Shown: one piece after another, positions 45,641 through 55,493 of the stretch
Layout of the letters: each line of letters starts with the position of its first letter
Position numbering within the stretch: the stretch's first letter is position 1
Virus record (IMG/VR): IMGVR_UViG_3300045999_006495
Coordinates: 1 to 64,000 of that record
Strand: one strand, 5' to 3'
DNA: 64,000 nucleotides
From: a virus
Program-made: the position numbers and the translations under genes
Notes under the pieces: generated by a model
Told to the model about the DNA's origin: nothing
Databases searched by the model: none
The model's input: only the letters and a program-made list of their open reading frames with translations

Positions 45641-48600
45641 CTATGGTTGGAAAGTAACTCTGAGTCTATCGCCTACCACGACTCTACCCAAAGTAGTAAC
45701 AAAGTTAGTGAGTGCTGTTGTATTATTAACAAGAGCATTAGTGTTGTTGACTGTAGTATTTAACTGTTCTCTAACTAACGGGTCCATGTCCTGAGCTGAG
45801 CTTGGTTCTAGTGTCTTAAGAGAAGTAAAAAGTTCCTCAAATACAGGTCTTAACTCCGGACCAGCAACATCAAGAATTCTTTTTTCACCTAGTTTTACAA
45901 AGTTTTGTTGATTTTTAATGGCTTGGTCAGAAGCCCCCATTGCTATAAGTCTTGCCAGCTGATTTACTTTTGTTCTGTAAACTTCTAACTCTATAACTAA
46001 GTTTTTATTTGCTATTTCGCGTTTAGTGGCGTCATCATCAGCCTTTTTACGGTCTTCTATTGACTTTTTATAGGATCTGTCAATTTCTGCAAGTTTGTCT
46101 TTATAGTCTTGCTCTCTTTTAGCTGTTTCAGTTTTAAAATCGGCTGTTATTTGTTCTTCTTTTCTGCGAGCTTGTTCGACCTCTTCCCTGTCTGCATCTG
46201 CTCTTATAACTCTAAGACCTTCAATTTGTTTAATTCTGTTTTCTGCGTTCAGCTTATCCTGATTAGCCGCATCAATTTTTCTTTGTATTTCAGCTCTATC
46301 ATCAGCATCTTTTGCATTAGCCATGTCTTTATTAAGCTGTGCAATTTCCTCGTCTGATTTTTTTATTTCCTCTTTATTATCGAGTACTTCATTATCGTAC
46401 TTCGCTTGGTTTAGTATCTGCTGAGAACCAGCATCTAAAAGTTCTTGTGCTGCTGTGAAGTTACCCTCACCTCTTAACTTAGTGGCCTCAGCCTCATAAG
46501 CTTTAAACTGGTCAATATAAGAGGCTCTTTGTTCATTAGTTAAGTCCATACCAAAAAGAGATTCATAAAAGTCTGCTTTATTACCTCTTTTAGTTATTTC
46601 GCTTTCCTCTTGAAGTTTTTTCATATCTTCATAATACTGGTCAGCTAATTCTTTCATGTCCTCTTGATAACTTTTTTCTTCATCAGCTAAATCTTCTAGA
46701 TATTTTTTATGTAGGTCAGCTAACTCATCCCCAGTTTTATTTCCATCTTGGCTGATTTGGCTAATTAATCCAATGGCTTGGCCAGCAATATTAAAAGCTT
46801 CCTCTTGATTTTGCGGTCCTGAATTTCTTCCTATCAAGCTGTTGGGATTAAGTTGACTCATTCTAAATGACAACTGGTCTTGGATAGATGTAAGAGGTAG
46901 TATAGATCCCATTGTAAAATTCTGCAATGAGCTATTAAATTCAACTGCTAGGTCAACAATCTGTTGCATACTTAAGTTAAACTTATATGCTTCAGCATTC
47001 ATGGCCTGTAGGGCACTTACTGACTTTTCACCCTCGAGAGTTTGAATAGCTCTGAGTTTGTTTGCTCTACTAATTGCCTCTAGCTGAGCTTGCGTACTAG
47101 CTGTAGCTTGGTCAGATGTATCTACAATACCTAACAATTCAGCTCTCTGAATAGCTAATGCCATTGCAGTCTCATCCCCGCCCTTAGCCAAATCATATTG
47201 TTTTATAACCGCATCTGCCAACAAATCATTATACTGACTTGATAGACCATTGAGAAACTCAACAGCTGATGCTGTTCTTTCTACACCAAAAGTTTGGTCA
47301 TTTGCTAATTTTACAATCTTCCCCAACTCTTCTGCAAATTGAGTGTACGGGTTAGGTAAAGAGGCTGTAAAAGCTTCGTAGGCTGTTGCTTTTACTTCTT
47401 TCTGAGCAAATATTATGTCCGCAAGTATTTGTAGGTATTGGTCAAATTCTTTTTCACGTGTAAGTGGGTCTGTGGCTGTTAAGTAGTCTACTCTTTCTTT
47501 AGCAATAAGAGCGTTGGCCTGACCAGCGGCAGTAGGACCGCCCATTCTTTCTAGGTAGTCTTTATCCTCTCTACTTTGGATGTACTGCCTAAGAGCCGCA
47601 TCCTGAAATCCATATCTTTCTTGATACAGGGCTGTTTGGGCGCGCATGTTAACATTTTGAGCACTTAGAGGGACATCTGCGAAAGACCTACCAACTCTTC
47701 TGAGAGACTGATTTACTGCATCGTTTAACTCAGACTCTAGTTCTCTTCTACCAGCATCAATTTCTAGTCGTTGTCTATTTATGTCTATGTCAGTGGTTCG
47801 ACCACCAAAAGCACCTTGGGCAATATCTGTCTGAGATATTGCTCCGTTGGGTATTCGACCTGCTAGTCTTTCTAGAGTTGTGTTAAACCTAGGCAACTCT
47901 CTGCTCATAGAATCAGCTATAGTTATGATGTTTTGTGTATCTTGGGCGCCGTATTCAGAAAACTCTCTTACTCTATTAGGGGAAGCTATAAAGTCCCAAA
48001 ATCCAGTAGCCTGTGCTGGGTCTTGTTGTCTAGCTGATAAAATGTTTCGTGTGTTTAATCCTAGCTGACTAGCTTGCGTAAACAAGACAAGAAAATCTCT
48101 ATCAGCCTGAGTAAACAAGGGAATTGGTTCTCTACCCTCTTCAAACCTAGTCGCATTAATCTGAGCTACATATTCATTAGTTTTAGTTATAAGTTCATTT
48201 ATAGCTTCTGTTGAGGTATTTACTGATATAGTAAGGTCATCAAAGTAAGTTGACCCGGGTTTTTCTGAGAACTGTAGTTTAAGTGTACTGAACTCTTCAC
48301 TTAGGGAGGCTATGCCTCTAAAGGCCGCATTGAATCTCTCTCTTCGTTGAGTAACCTCACCAAGCTCTGTTGAGAAATTACCTAACCAATCACTAATTGC
48401 TGTAGCATCTGGTAAGAAGTATTCTTGGAGAGCTGTACCAATTAAGGCTGTTGCGTTCTGAAAATTACCTGCAAGTCTATCGTACTCTGCCGCAGTTGAT
48501 TGTGCTCTGGCCTCAAGAACTGCATTAGATATACCTAGGTCAGCCAAAACATCATCAAGTTTTTGAAGTCTCTCTGATTCGTTGGCTACATCTTTAACTG

Positions 48601-51133
48601 AGTTAAGGGTCTTGCGGTCAATTTCAAATCTTCTAGAAAGTGATGTAATATCACCAGCAAAGAATTCCTTAAGTGCAATAGCGGCACCACTGAAGCCCTG
48701 CAAAGGGTCAATGATGGCCAATCTACGGGCCACATTATCAAGTTGTTCTAGGTCTACATTATATCTTCTAGTAATCTGGACTAAGCTAGTAAAACCACTA
48801 AGCTGTTCATTGAGAGATCCACCAAACTTTTGTTGTTGAATGGAGGCAACTCTAACAACATCTGAAAATTTTTCAAAACTACCAGACACAGCAGCTACTG
48901 TCGAGGCTGTTCTTTCAATTTCATTAGCTTGTTCAAGAAACTGTTGTAACTGAGTAGTTGCCACACCAATAGTAGACTGAAGAAATCCCATGACTGCCCC
49001 AAATCTACCAGCAAAGGCAGAGAATCGTTCAAAATAGCCACGCTCATTTTGACCAGCTCTATTGATTTTAGCGTCTCTTCTTGCCGCATCTTCGAAGTAG
49101 TTGGTTACATCTTTCTGAGAAAAACCCATACCAAGAAGAGTGTTTGCGTCTAGATTACCCATACGCATAACTGCATTTGCTTGGGTAACGGGACCAGTGG
49201 CTTGAGTAGGTACTACACCTCTTAAAAACTCTTGCTGTGCTCTAAGAGCTTGAGCATCTGCTAACCTACCCTCAGAAATGGCTAACTCTTCAGCCGCTCT
49301 AAGTTCAGCAAACCTAGTTATGTTGACCTTGTCTACAAGCTCATCGAGAACTCTGTATGATTGAATTAAATCTTGAATTTGTGATATAAGTTGCTGAGTT
49401 ACTACATCTAGTTGGTCATTTGTCAGTGTTGGTGCCGCAGCTTGTACCTGTGCTCTAATATTTTGAGCATTTAACTGACCAAGTGCATTTACTCTACCAG
49501 CTGTAGTTTCTTGGTTGAAGAATCCTGTACCAGAAAGAATATCTCTGTATAAAGTTCTTGACAACAACTGAGGTAAAGGCACTTGCATACCCGGTATTTT
49601 AGAGGCTGGTTGTTGTGATATAAGTGCATCATTGAACCTGTCAATAGCGGCAGCAAATCTATTATCAATTACATTATTTATTTCAGCATCTAATGTATTA
49701 GCGGCTCTTACATAATTGTCTACAGAAGCACTTTGGTTTCTAGTACTTCCTCTTAAAATGTCAGCTAATTTTGGCAGTGTTGAATCAAATGTTTTTATTT
49801 CACTAACAAATCTGTCTGAAGCTAAGTCTGGTTGTCTTGATTTTTTGCTTGGCTGTATTCCTAGCTGAGTCTGAATAAACTTGTCATTAATTCTCTGTAC
49901 TTCATCAGTAACTTTTTGACTGAATGCACTTATAGTTGTTTGTAACTGAGTTTCAACAGCTGATATTGCCGCAGTTAATTGAGGGTCGTTTGTAGCGGCC
50001 GCAGCAGACTTCAGCGCAGCTAGTTGGTTGTTTATGTTTTGTATTCTGGTTCTGACCGAAGCTTCAGCCGCATTTAATTGCTTAGCAAGCTCCAGCGGGT
50101 CAGCATCCTTTTTGCCAGCTAATCTATTTACCTCTGCAAAATCAGCTCTTCTAATAGTAAGGTCTCTGCCAGCTGTTCTTTGAAGACCCGTCTGAGCGCT
50201 ATTAAGTAATTGCTGTCTTAGAGAACCAGCTACGGTTTGGTCTACTAACCCTGATTTAGGTGTAATACCGCTAGGTAATAATTTCTGAAATACCTGTTGG
50301 TAGGCCGCCGCATAGTTACCAGCATTTGCTTTTACAGACTCTTTAAACAGTTGTTCAGCATTTCTTTGCGCTGTGCCCAGCTCTCTATTAGCTGCCTTAG
50401 CTAGACCAGCAATACCTACTTGGAATGATTCTGGGGTTATTCTATTCTTTAATAGGTTTTCTTCGTACTGCTCTAGTGATTTTCTAATGCTTTCATTGTT
50501 CTGACCAACACCTCTAATAAACTGCGTGACAGTTTCTAAGTAGGTACTTGCTGGTGCAAAACCCTTAGTTCTGAGCTGGGTGGCAAAAGACTCAATATCA
50601 GACCTAGCCTTGTCTGTGGCTTTATTTGCCTTAACTACTCTACCCGGAACTTGGCTAGCCCTGACATCGTCTGCTAATCTTTCAGCTTCTTCTATTTGAG
50701 CCGGTAGTAGCTTTTTGTCTTTTGACCGTGACTTTTTAGCTCGTAAATACCTAGCAACTTCACCATAAAAACTAGCTAATTCATCTAGAGGTTTTGCTCC
50801 CTCAGCAGTTACAAAAGAAGCACCACTCTCAAGCTTTTTCAGCAGTTCTGTTCTATTAAACTGCCTTGCATACTTCTTGAGTAACCCAGTAGGGCCAATT
50901 TGTGCATCAATAAAGCTTTGTAGGTCTTGGTCAGTTGAGATAGTTCTAGGTTTTGTCGCCCTATTTCTGGACTGAACTACTGTAGTTGGTGGCGATTGTA
51001 GATTTCTACCCGAAGCAGTAGCGGTTACCTCAGATTGTCTATTTATTTCTGCAAATAATTGCTTCATGTCAGCTTTTACTTGGGGTATACCAGTAGTGCT
51101 AACTTGAATTGGTATGTTGATTACACTGGACAC
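45641..51133 (-). CDS. Tape measure protein (1830 aa)
   Basis: The largest gene of the window. Long Ala/Gln-rich helical segments, hydrophobic patches near residues 700-740 (AGRFGAVMGFLQSTIGVATTQL), and a very charged coiled coil in the last third (DEELADLHKKYLEDLADEEKSY and on). It sets tail length; at about 0.15 nm per residue the tail would be near 270 nm. The GTG start 51133 follows GGAGCAATA. Arg codons are mostly AGA, matching the phage tRNA-Arg(TCT). Confidence 0.93.
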   Translation of the reverse strand: MSSVINIPIQVSTTGIPQVKADMKQLFAEINRQSEVTATASGRNLQSPPTTVVQSRNRATKPRTISTDQDLQSFIDAQIGPTGLLKKYARQFNRTELLKKLESGASFVTAEGAKPLDELASFYGEVARYLRAKKSRSKDKKLLPAQIEEAERLADDVRASQVPGRVVKANKATDKARSDIESFATQLRTKGFAPASTYLETVTQFIRGVGQNNESIRKSLEQYEENLLKNRITPESFQVGIAGLAKAANRELGTAQRNAEQLFKESVKANAGNYAAAYQQVFQKLLPSGITPKSGLVDQTVAGSLRQQLLNSAQTGLQRTAGRDLTIRRADFAEVNRLAGKKDADPLELAKQLNAAEASVRTRIQNINNQLAALKSAAAATNDPQLTAAISAVETQLQTTISAFSQKVTDEVQRINDKFIQTQLGIQPSKKSRQPDLASDRFVSEIKTFDSTLPKLADILRGSTRNQSASVDNYVRAANTLDAEINNVIDNRFAAAIDRFNDALISQQPASKIPGMQVPLPQLLSRTLYRDILSGTGFFNQETTAGRVNALGQLNAQNIRAQVQAAAPTLTNDQLDVVTQQLISQIQDLIQSYRVLDELVDKVNITRFAELRAAEELAISEGRLADAQALRAQQEFLRGVVPTQATGPVTQANAVMRMGNLDANTLLGMGFSQKDVTNYFEDAARRDAKINRAGQNERGYFERFSAFAGRFGAVMGFLQSTIGVATTQLQQFLEQANEIERTASTVAAVSGSFEKFSDVVRVASIQQQKFGGSLNEQLSGFTSLVQITRRYNVDLEQLDNVARRLAIIDPLQGFSGAAIALKEFFAGDITSLSRRFEIDRKTLNSVKDVANESERLQKLDDVLADLGISNAVLEARAQSTAAEYDRLAGNFQNATALIGTALQEYFLPDATAISDWLGNFSTELGEVTQRRERFNAAFRGIASLSEEFSTLKLQFSEKPGSTYFDDLTISVNTSTEAINELITKTNEYVAQINATRFEEGREPIPLFTQADRDFLVLFTQASQLGLNTRNILSARQQDPAQATGFWDFIASPNRVREFSEYGAQDTQNIITIADSMSRELPRFNTTLERLAGRIPNGAISQTDIAQGAFGGRTTDIDINRQRLEIDAGRRELESELNDAVNQSLRRVGRSFADVPLSAQNVNMRAQTALYQERYGFQDAALRQYIQSREDKDYLERMGGPTAAGQANALIAKERVDYLTATDPLTREKEFDQYLQILADIIFAQKEVKATAYEAFTASLPNPYTQFAEELGKIVKLANDQTFGVERTASAVEFLNGLSSQYNDLLADAVIKQYDLAKGGDETAMALAIQRAELLGIVDTSDQATASTQAQLEAISRANKLRAIQTLEGEKSVSALQAMNAEAYKFNLSMQQIVDLAVEFNSSLQNFTMGSILPLTSIQDQLSFRMSQLNPNSLIGRNSGPQNQEEAFNIAGQAIGLISQISQDGNKTGDELADLHKKYLEDLADEEKSYQEDMKELADQYYEDMKKLQEESEITKRGNKADFYESLFGMDLTNEQRASYIDQFKAYEAEATKLRGEGNFTAAQELLDAGSQQILNQAKYDNEVLDNKEEIKKSDEEIAQLNKDMANAKDADDRAEIQRKIDAANQDKLNAENRIKQIEGLRVIRADADREEVEQARRKEEQITADFKTETAKREQDYKDKLAEIDRSYKKSIEDRKKADDDATKREIANKNLVIELEVYRTKVNQLARLIAMGASDQAIKNQQNFVKLGEKRILDVAGPELRPVFEELFTSLKTLEPSSAQDMDPLVREQLNTTVNNTNALVNNTTALTNFVTTLGRVVVGDRLRVTFQP

Positions 51134-51134
51134 A

Positions 51135-51512
51135 CTATTGCTCCATTAAGAGACTTCTAACTATTGCCTCTTCTGCCTGTATTTCTTCCTTTTCTTTTTG
51201 AGCGATTTCTTCTTTTCTTCTGGCTATGTCGCCTAGTTTATCTTTTGTTAAAACTCTAAACAGTATGTCAAAGTCTAGGGCTGTTGCATTTCTCATAGAC
51301 TTTACATGAAGTAGGTTTAATTTATCTGTAGGTATTAGAAAAGAACACCAGTGGGCTGTCTCCTCTAATACAATATTAGCAATTTCTATTGTGTGATGAA
51401 TACCTACATAATCACTCAGGCTTAGGTAAGTCTCTAAAGTCCTGTAGTGTCTTGATGTACTCATCGAAAGTTCTCTTGTTAATTCTTCCAAGTTTCCAAA
51501 TGTGTTCTGCAA
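51135..51512 (-). CDS. Tail assembly chaperone, second reading frame
   Basis: The frame overlaps the preceding chaperone gene by 101 bp and is displaced by +1 (or -2). An internal ATG lies at codon 17 with a weak ribosome binding site, so it is either entered by programmed frameshifting from 51412-51807 (the lambda G/GT arrangement) or started independently. The C-terminal half is a charged helix (RRKEEIAQKEKEEIQAEEA). Directly precedes the tape measure gene. Confidence 0.7.
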   Translation of the reverse strand: MQNTFGNLEELTRELSMSTSRHYRTLETYLSLSDYVGIHHTIEIANIVLEETAHWCSFLIPTDKLNLLHVKSMRNATALDFDILFRVLTKDKLGDIARRKEEIAQKEKEEIQAEEAIVRSLLMEQ

Positions 51513-51807
51513 GTTCTTTCACCGTTTCACCGTGAGCATCCAAAAGTCTTTTAGCCTGAGCTGAGTTAAACTTTGGGCGAACGATGCCCTCTATAAGTGT
51601 ATTGAGTACAAACTCACTGTTGTCAATAACCCCCTCTTTTTGAGAGAGCTTGTTAATCTTTTCCATCTGAGCAAATGACAGTGCTCTAATTCTAAGTCTC
51701 TTGTTCATACCTTGAAGCTGGACATCAATTTCAATTGTCTGGTCGTCTTGGAGAAAGTCGTCAACATCCTCGTAATAGTCACCAGTTCCCGTTAAAAAGT
51801 CAATCAT
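51412..51807 (-). CDS. Tail assembly chaperone, first frame (131 aa)
   Basis: Sits between the tail-tube and tape-measure genes, as G-type chaperones do. An acidic N-terminus (EDVDDFLQDDQ) is followed by helices. TAAGGAGAATTT precedes ATG 51807. It ends LPKPE-stop; the extended product would join the second frame before this stop. It would coat the tape measure during tail assembly. Confidence 0.8.
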   Translation of the reverse strand: MIDFLTGTGDYYEDVDDFLQDDQTIEIDVQLQGMNKRLRIRALSFAQMEKINKLSQKEGVIDNSEFVLNTLIEGIVRPKFNSAQAKRLLDAHGETVKELAEHIWKLGRINKRTFDEYIKTLQDFRDLPKPE

Positions 51808-51823
51808 AAATTCTCCTTAAGTA

Positions 51824-51852
51824 AAAATACCCCCCATGTTAGACATGGGGGG
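51824..51852 (-). terminator. Very strong terminator between tail tube and chaperone genes
   Basis: Minus-strand CCCCCCATGT-CTA-ACATGGGGGG followed by TATTTTTA. The 10-bp perfect stem should lower transcription into the tail-assembly and tape-measure genes relative to the abundant tube protein. Confidence 0.9.
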
Positions 51853-51865
51853 AGTTGTTTGTTTA

Positions 51866-52309
51866 TTAGGGCTCGTTGTTTGAATTCTCAGTTGTACTTG
51901 CATACAGACTGAAACCACCGTTATCAGTGAAATCAAAGCTCATAGTAACTGCGTCGGCAGCACTGTTTGTTACATTGTAACCCGTAATAATTCCCGAGGG
52001 AACTTCCCATGTGTAGCCACCCTTAGAGATAAGCCTGAGACCAACATCAAGGCCACTGTTAGCGGCATTAATGAGTGAAGTATGAACATCTGTTCTGTTG
52101 ATTGGCAGAGTCACATCAAAGCTACCAGTAATTCTCTTAGTGGTAGTGAACGTATAGAGTTTGCCTCCGTCGTTCAAGAACGGACCTTGGTCAACCTGAG
52201 TGGTGTTGAGCGTAGCTTGCCATTGAGAAATGAACCTAGCATTAACATACTCGTTACTGCCAGAGGCCTTAATCTTAAGCCAACCGTCAAGACCTTTAAT
52301 AATGGTCAT
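51866..52309 (-). CDS. Major tail tube protein (147 aa)
   Basis: A beta-rich, Gly/Ser/Thr-rich protein (LKIKASGSNEYVNARFISQWQ, then SFDVTLP, and MSFDFTDNGG) of the right size and position, two genes upstream of the tape measure. The strong terminator directly after it fits the high copy number needed. AGGAGAAAACACAAAA precedes ATG. Confidence 0.8.
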   Translation of the reverse strand: MTIIKGLDGWLKIKASGSNEYVNARFISQWQATLNTTQVDQGPFLNDGGKLYTFTTTKRITGSFDVTLPINRTDVHTSLINAANSGLDVGLRLISKGGYTWEVPSGIITGYNVTNSAADAVTMSFDFTDNGGFSLYASTTENSNNEP

Positions 52310-52323
52310 TTTTGTGTTTTCTC

Positions 52324-52755
52324 CTAATAGTCATTTGGAAATATATAAGCTTCCATTGTAACAGCGGCTGTATAAATGTAACCATCTGTTAACCGCTCTA
52401 CAGGAAAACTTGGAACTTCGTAAACACAGTAGCGTACACTGTGGGGTACTGCAACTCCGCTAACTGTTATTGTTTTTGTGGTAGATATTTCAGAAATTAA
52501 CTCCGAAAGTTTATCCTGCGCCTCTGTAAATGTAGGTGCTAAAGAACGAAATGTGATTAGGCCCTCCCAGTAGCTGTCATTTAACATCAGTGTTGCATAC
52601 GATTGGTTGACTACTGGTTGATAAACTAATAGAGGAAATGTAGAATTAGCAGGTGCGACCTGATAGTAAACACGCCCACTATACACAGGCATAACACCGC
52701 TCAAAGAGCGAGAAATAAACTTCCAAATGTTTGCATAGAGCAGTGGGTCATACAT
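52324..52755 (-). CDS. Tail completion/terminator-like protein (143 aa)
   Basis: MYDPLLYANIWKFISRSLSGVMP starts a helix followed by an alternating alpha/beta pattern typical of the gpU/DUF3168-type tail terminator, in the expected place just upstream of the tail tube gene. Assigned by order and fold pattern. Confidence 0.6.
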   Translation of the reverse strand: MYDPLLYANIWKFISRSLSGVMPVYSGRVYYQVAPANSTFPLLVYQPVVNQSYATLMLNDSYWEGLITFRSLAPTFTEAQDKLSELISEISTTKTITVSGVAVPHSVRYCVYEVPSFPVERLTDGYIYTAAVTMEAYIFPNDY

Positions 52756-52758
52756 TAA

Positions 52759-53601
52759 CTAGGTGTCTCTCCTGTTTCTATTTTTATTTTTAATGGTATT
52801 TAATCTTTTTTCAGAACCTCTTAATACAGCAGACCTATCAAACCTTACATTTTTGTCAAACCTGCTTTCAGATATAATAAGATTTAAAGGTACTTTAGTC
52901 ACATTTGAGTTTAAGTTAGATGTATATTTGCTGACAAAGCCCTGCTCGGGTAATTTAACTCTGTTAAATACATAGTTGGGAACTCTCCCCCTATTGCCTT
53001 TGGCAAAAGCTAATGTAAACATTCTAACCATTTGATTAAATCTGGTTTGGATATTTTTTCTATAATCTTTAACATCTTGTGGTGAGGGTTTCTTTCCCAT
53101 TGTTGGTTTATCAGTCAACAAAGACTCACCTGCCATAAAAGCACCAACTCTTAAATAACCTAAGCCTTTAATTCTGCCAGCTGGATGCCCAGCATACTGA
53201 CTTTTTCTTTTAGGGTTTGGTTTGTAAGGGACTCTCCACCTAGATACTGTATCGTCCCATTTGAGTATACTTGCCCCCTTTTTCATATCTTTAGGATAAC
53301 CAAACTCCTGAACAATAGCCTTAACGGGTAGTTCAGAATTTACGCGTGTATCAATACTTACTTCACCCAGATTCTCACTTACATCTGTCTCAATATCATT
53401 TTTAAGTCTACCGTGCTCACCACCTAAATCACCGTAGTTATAAGGGGCTATGCTTTGTACATAGCCTTGTGTTCTTTTTCCGAGCATTTTAGCTATGTTG
53501 TTAATACCTTTTTGATACTCATCGAAAAATTTAAGTGAGTTAGTAGGGTCAGCTTTTCTGATAGCTATTCTAACTACATCTGGTAGCCTAACTCTAGCCA
53601 T
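52759..53601 (-). CDS. HK97 gp10-like connector protein (280 aa)
   Basis: Contains AIVQEFGYPKDMKKG and AGHPAGRIKGLGYLRVGAFM patches and a basic C-terminus (RLNTIKNKNRNRRDT). The size is longer than usual for gp10 (about 150), but order (after the head-closure-like gene, before the tail terminator) and the EFG-type motif support the call. It joins head and tail. Confidence 0.6.
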   Translation of the reverse strand: MARVRLPDVVRIAIRKADPTNSLKFFDEYQKGINNIAKMLGKRTQGYVQSIAPYNYGDLGGEHGRLKNDIETDVSENLGEVSIDTRVNSELPVKAIVQEFGYPKDMKKGASILKWDDTVSRWRVPYKPNPKRKSQYAGHPAGRIKGLGYLRVGAFMAGESLLTDKPTMGKKPSPQDVKDYRKNIQTRFNQMVRMFTLAFAKGNRGRVPNYVFNRVKLPEQGFVSKYTSNLNSNVTKVPLNLIISESRFDKNVRFDRSAVLRGSEKRLNTIKNKNRNRRDT

Positions 53602-53981
53602 TAGTCTAACTCCTCTACAAAGATAATTTGAGCACCCATCAACTCATGCCTGACTGGTACATATTTAATATCAAATGCTTTACCATTGTAGATAATCCTA
53701 TCTCTAAGAGAGACTTGTAAATCATAAGGTATTTGAATTCTGTAAAGTTGTCTTGTACTAGATTGCTGTAGTGCGCGAAATTGAGCAGCGGCTGAGCTTG
53801 TTACATCACCAGACCTATTAATTATTCTACAGATAATATTCTCTGGGGGTGCGTATTGTTGGATAATACCGCCATCTTCTGTAGTAGTTCCTAAAAATCT
53901 AAGTAGTTGTGCTTGGCTTTTTAAAAACTCCTCTGCTTTTTGTCTAATAAGTAAAACATCATCAAGATTAACTATTGTCAT
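53601..53981 (-). CDS. Head closure/stopper-like protein (126 aa)
   Basis: The end reads RIIYNGKAFDIKYVPVRHELMGAQIIFVEELD in segments, the pattern seen in phage head-tail joining (stopper) proteins. Overlaps both neighbours by 1 and 14 bp. In siphoviruses this protein plugs the portal after packaging. Confidence 0.65.
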   Translation of the reverse strand: MTIVNLDDVLLIRQKAEEFLKSQAQLLRFLGTTTEDGGIIQQYAPPENIICRIINRSGDVTSSAAAQFRALQQSSTRQLYRIQIPYDLQVSLRDRIIYNGKAFDIKYVPVRHELMGAQIIFVEELD

Positions 53982-54474
53982 TTAGTTCTTTAATGCGGGC
54001 TTCGAGTACATGAACTCGCTTTACTGACTTACCCATATCAATCGCAAATTGCTTAAGTCGGGTCAGTGTAAGTGAACTTGATAGTTTATTAATTTCAGAA
54101 GCGAAGTCCTCATTACTCCTAATAGAGAGAATTTTAGAAAGTTCATCGTCACTCATTGTGTTAGTTTCATCAACAGTGCTACCTGAACCTGTGTATACTT
54201 TAAGGAGTCCACGCTCAATAAGTTTCTTGTTAAGTCTTACAAAGGCATCAGCTTCATACTGAGAATACAGCTCAATTACTTCATCTTCGTAAACAAAGGT
54301 TTTTTGCTTAGTTTTCTCATCGTAGTTGGAAGCATCAGTCATCAGCAACCAACTGATAGTATTCTTCTGGTCATAAGGATCAATGCGAACACCAGCTACT
54401 AAGTGAACTGGTACTTTAGCATATCTCTTAACAACCTTATCTGACAGCTCGTAGTAAATATTTTGTTTTGACAT
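53968..54474 (-). CDS. Hypothetical head-tail adaptor (168 aa)
   Basis: Located between the major capsid gene and the head-closure-like gene, where an adaptor is expected. The C-terminal half is helical and charged (TRLKQFAIDMGKSVKRVHVLEARIKEL). No firm motif. AGAGGTTT precedes ATG closely. Confidence 0.55.
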   Translation of the reverse strand: MSKQNIYYELSDKVVKRYAKVPVHLVAGVRIDPYDQKNTISWLLMTDASNYDEKTKQKTFVYEDEVIELYSQYEADAFVRLNKKLIERGLLKVYTGSGSTVDETNTMSDDELSKILSIRSNEDFASEINKLSSSLTLTRLKQFAIDMGKSVKRVHVLEARIKELNDNS

Positions 54475-54521
54475 AAACCTCTAAGGGGGAATTTCTTCCC
54501 CCGTCCTTTCTATATAGAAAA

Positions 54522-55472
54522 TTAAATAAGTTTGATAACACCCAAATTCTCAGCGGCATCAACAACCATACCATACTGCATCCAAGCATTGAGAACATAG
54601 TCAGCAGGTTGAATGGTCATGTCAGTGTAGTCCTGATACTCAACACCACCGTACATCATAATCTCACCGGCATTGGCACCAACAACAAGAATCTTGTCAT
54701 CAGGAATCAATCTCTGGCGCATGTTTGGAAGTTGGTTGTTGAATACCTGAGGTAACTCAACCAAAGTGATACCCTTGTAGGCTGACACTCTGTTGGTGTT
54801 GAGGTACTCAAGCAACTTAGGAGTAATTGGATAGGCGATGTTGTTAATCGTGTTATCCATATAGGCATACTCACGCCAACCAGCAAACTGGTAGATAGGC
54901 ATAAGGGCTCTACGGGTACCAATAATTGCTCTGACCTGACCAGCATAATCAAGAACATTCTCAATCATGGTGTCCAAAGTCGTGTAAGTAAGTGACGAGG
55001 TCTCAACATAGTTGAGAGGGGTGTCAGTCGTATTCCAGACTGACGAAAGCAAGTTGAACACCTTGGTAACCAAGTTGTCAGTGAGATCCCACTGCATCTG
55101 CTGGCGCATACGCTCAACACTAGTAAGGTCACCATTTCTAAGATTCCAAGTTGACTCACGAGCACCCGCAATCAGCCTATCGAACATGTAGGTGTGAAAA
55201 TCCTGCACGTCCGTGGGCTGCGAAACCAAATGGTTGGTACCGGGCACCATTGACTGTACACCATATCGACCACGTCTTACTCTCTTGATAATAGTATCGC
55301 CAAGCGTAGCCTGTCTTACTGGCATGAAAGTGCTGAAGAGGTCAAGTGACAAGTGATTTGGCTCAACCATCTGAATGATAATCTCAGCAAAAGCTGACTT
55401 ACCATTTGGGCCTTGGCCCGCAGTCTTTGCGGCCTCAGCTACAGCACGCATTAATTCTTGATTTTGTTCCAT
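54522..55472 (-). CDS. Major capsid protein (316 aa)
   Basis: Contains TLGDTIIKRVRRGRYGVQSM, MQWDLTDNLVTKVFNLLSSV, IIGTRRALMPIYQF and GEIMMYGGVEYQDYTD: a pattern of phage capsid proteins of the HK97 fold. It lies after the protease-scaffold and decoration-like genes. I choose ATG 55472; a TTG at 55493 extends it by seven codons. GGAG lies 13 nt or more from the ATG, so the start is not settled. Confidence 0.85.
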   Translation of the reverse strand: MEQNQELMRAVAEAAKTAGQGPNGKSAFAEIIIQMVEPNHLSLDLFSTFMPVRQATLGDTIIKRVRRGRYGVQSMVPGTNHLVSQPTDVQDFHTYMFDRLIAGARESTWNLRNGDLTSVERMRQQMQWDLTDNLVTKVFNLLSSVWNTTDTPLNYVETSSLTYTTLDTMIENVLDYAGQVRAIIGTRRALMPIYQFAGWREYAYMDNTINNIAYPITPKLLEYLNTNRVSAYKGITLVELPQVFNNQLPNMRQRLIPDDKILVVGANAGEIMMYGGVEYQDYTDMTIQPADYVLNAWMQYGMVVDAAENLGVIKLI

Positions 55473-55493
55473 TACTTTTAAATATTTCTCCAA

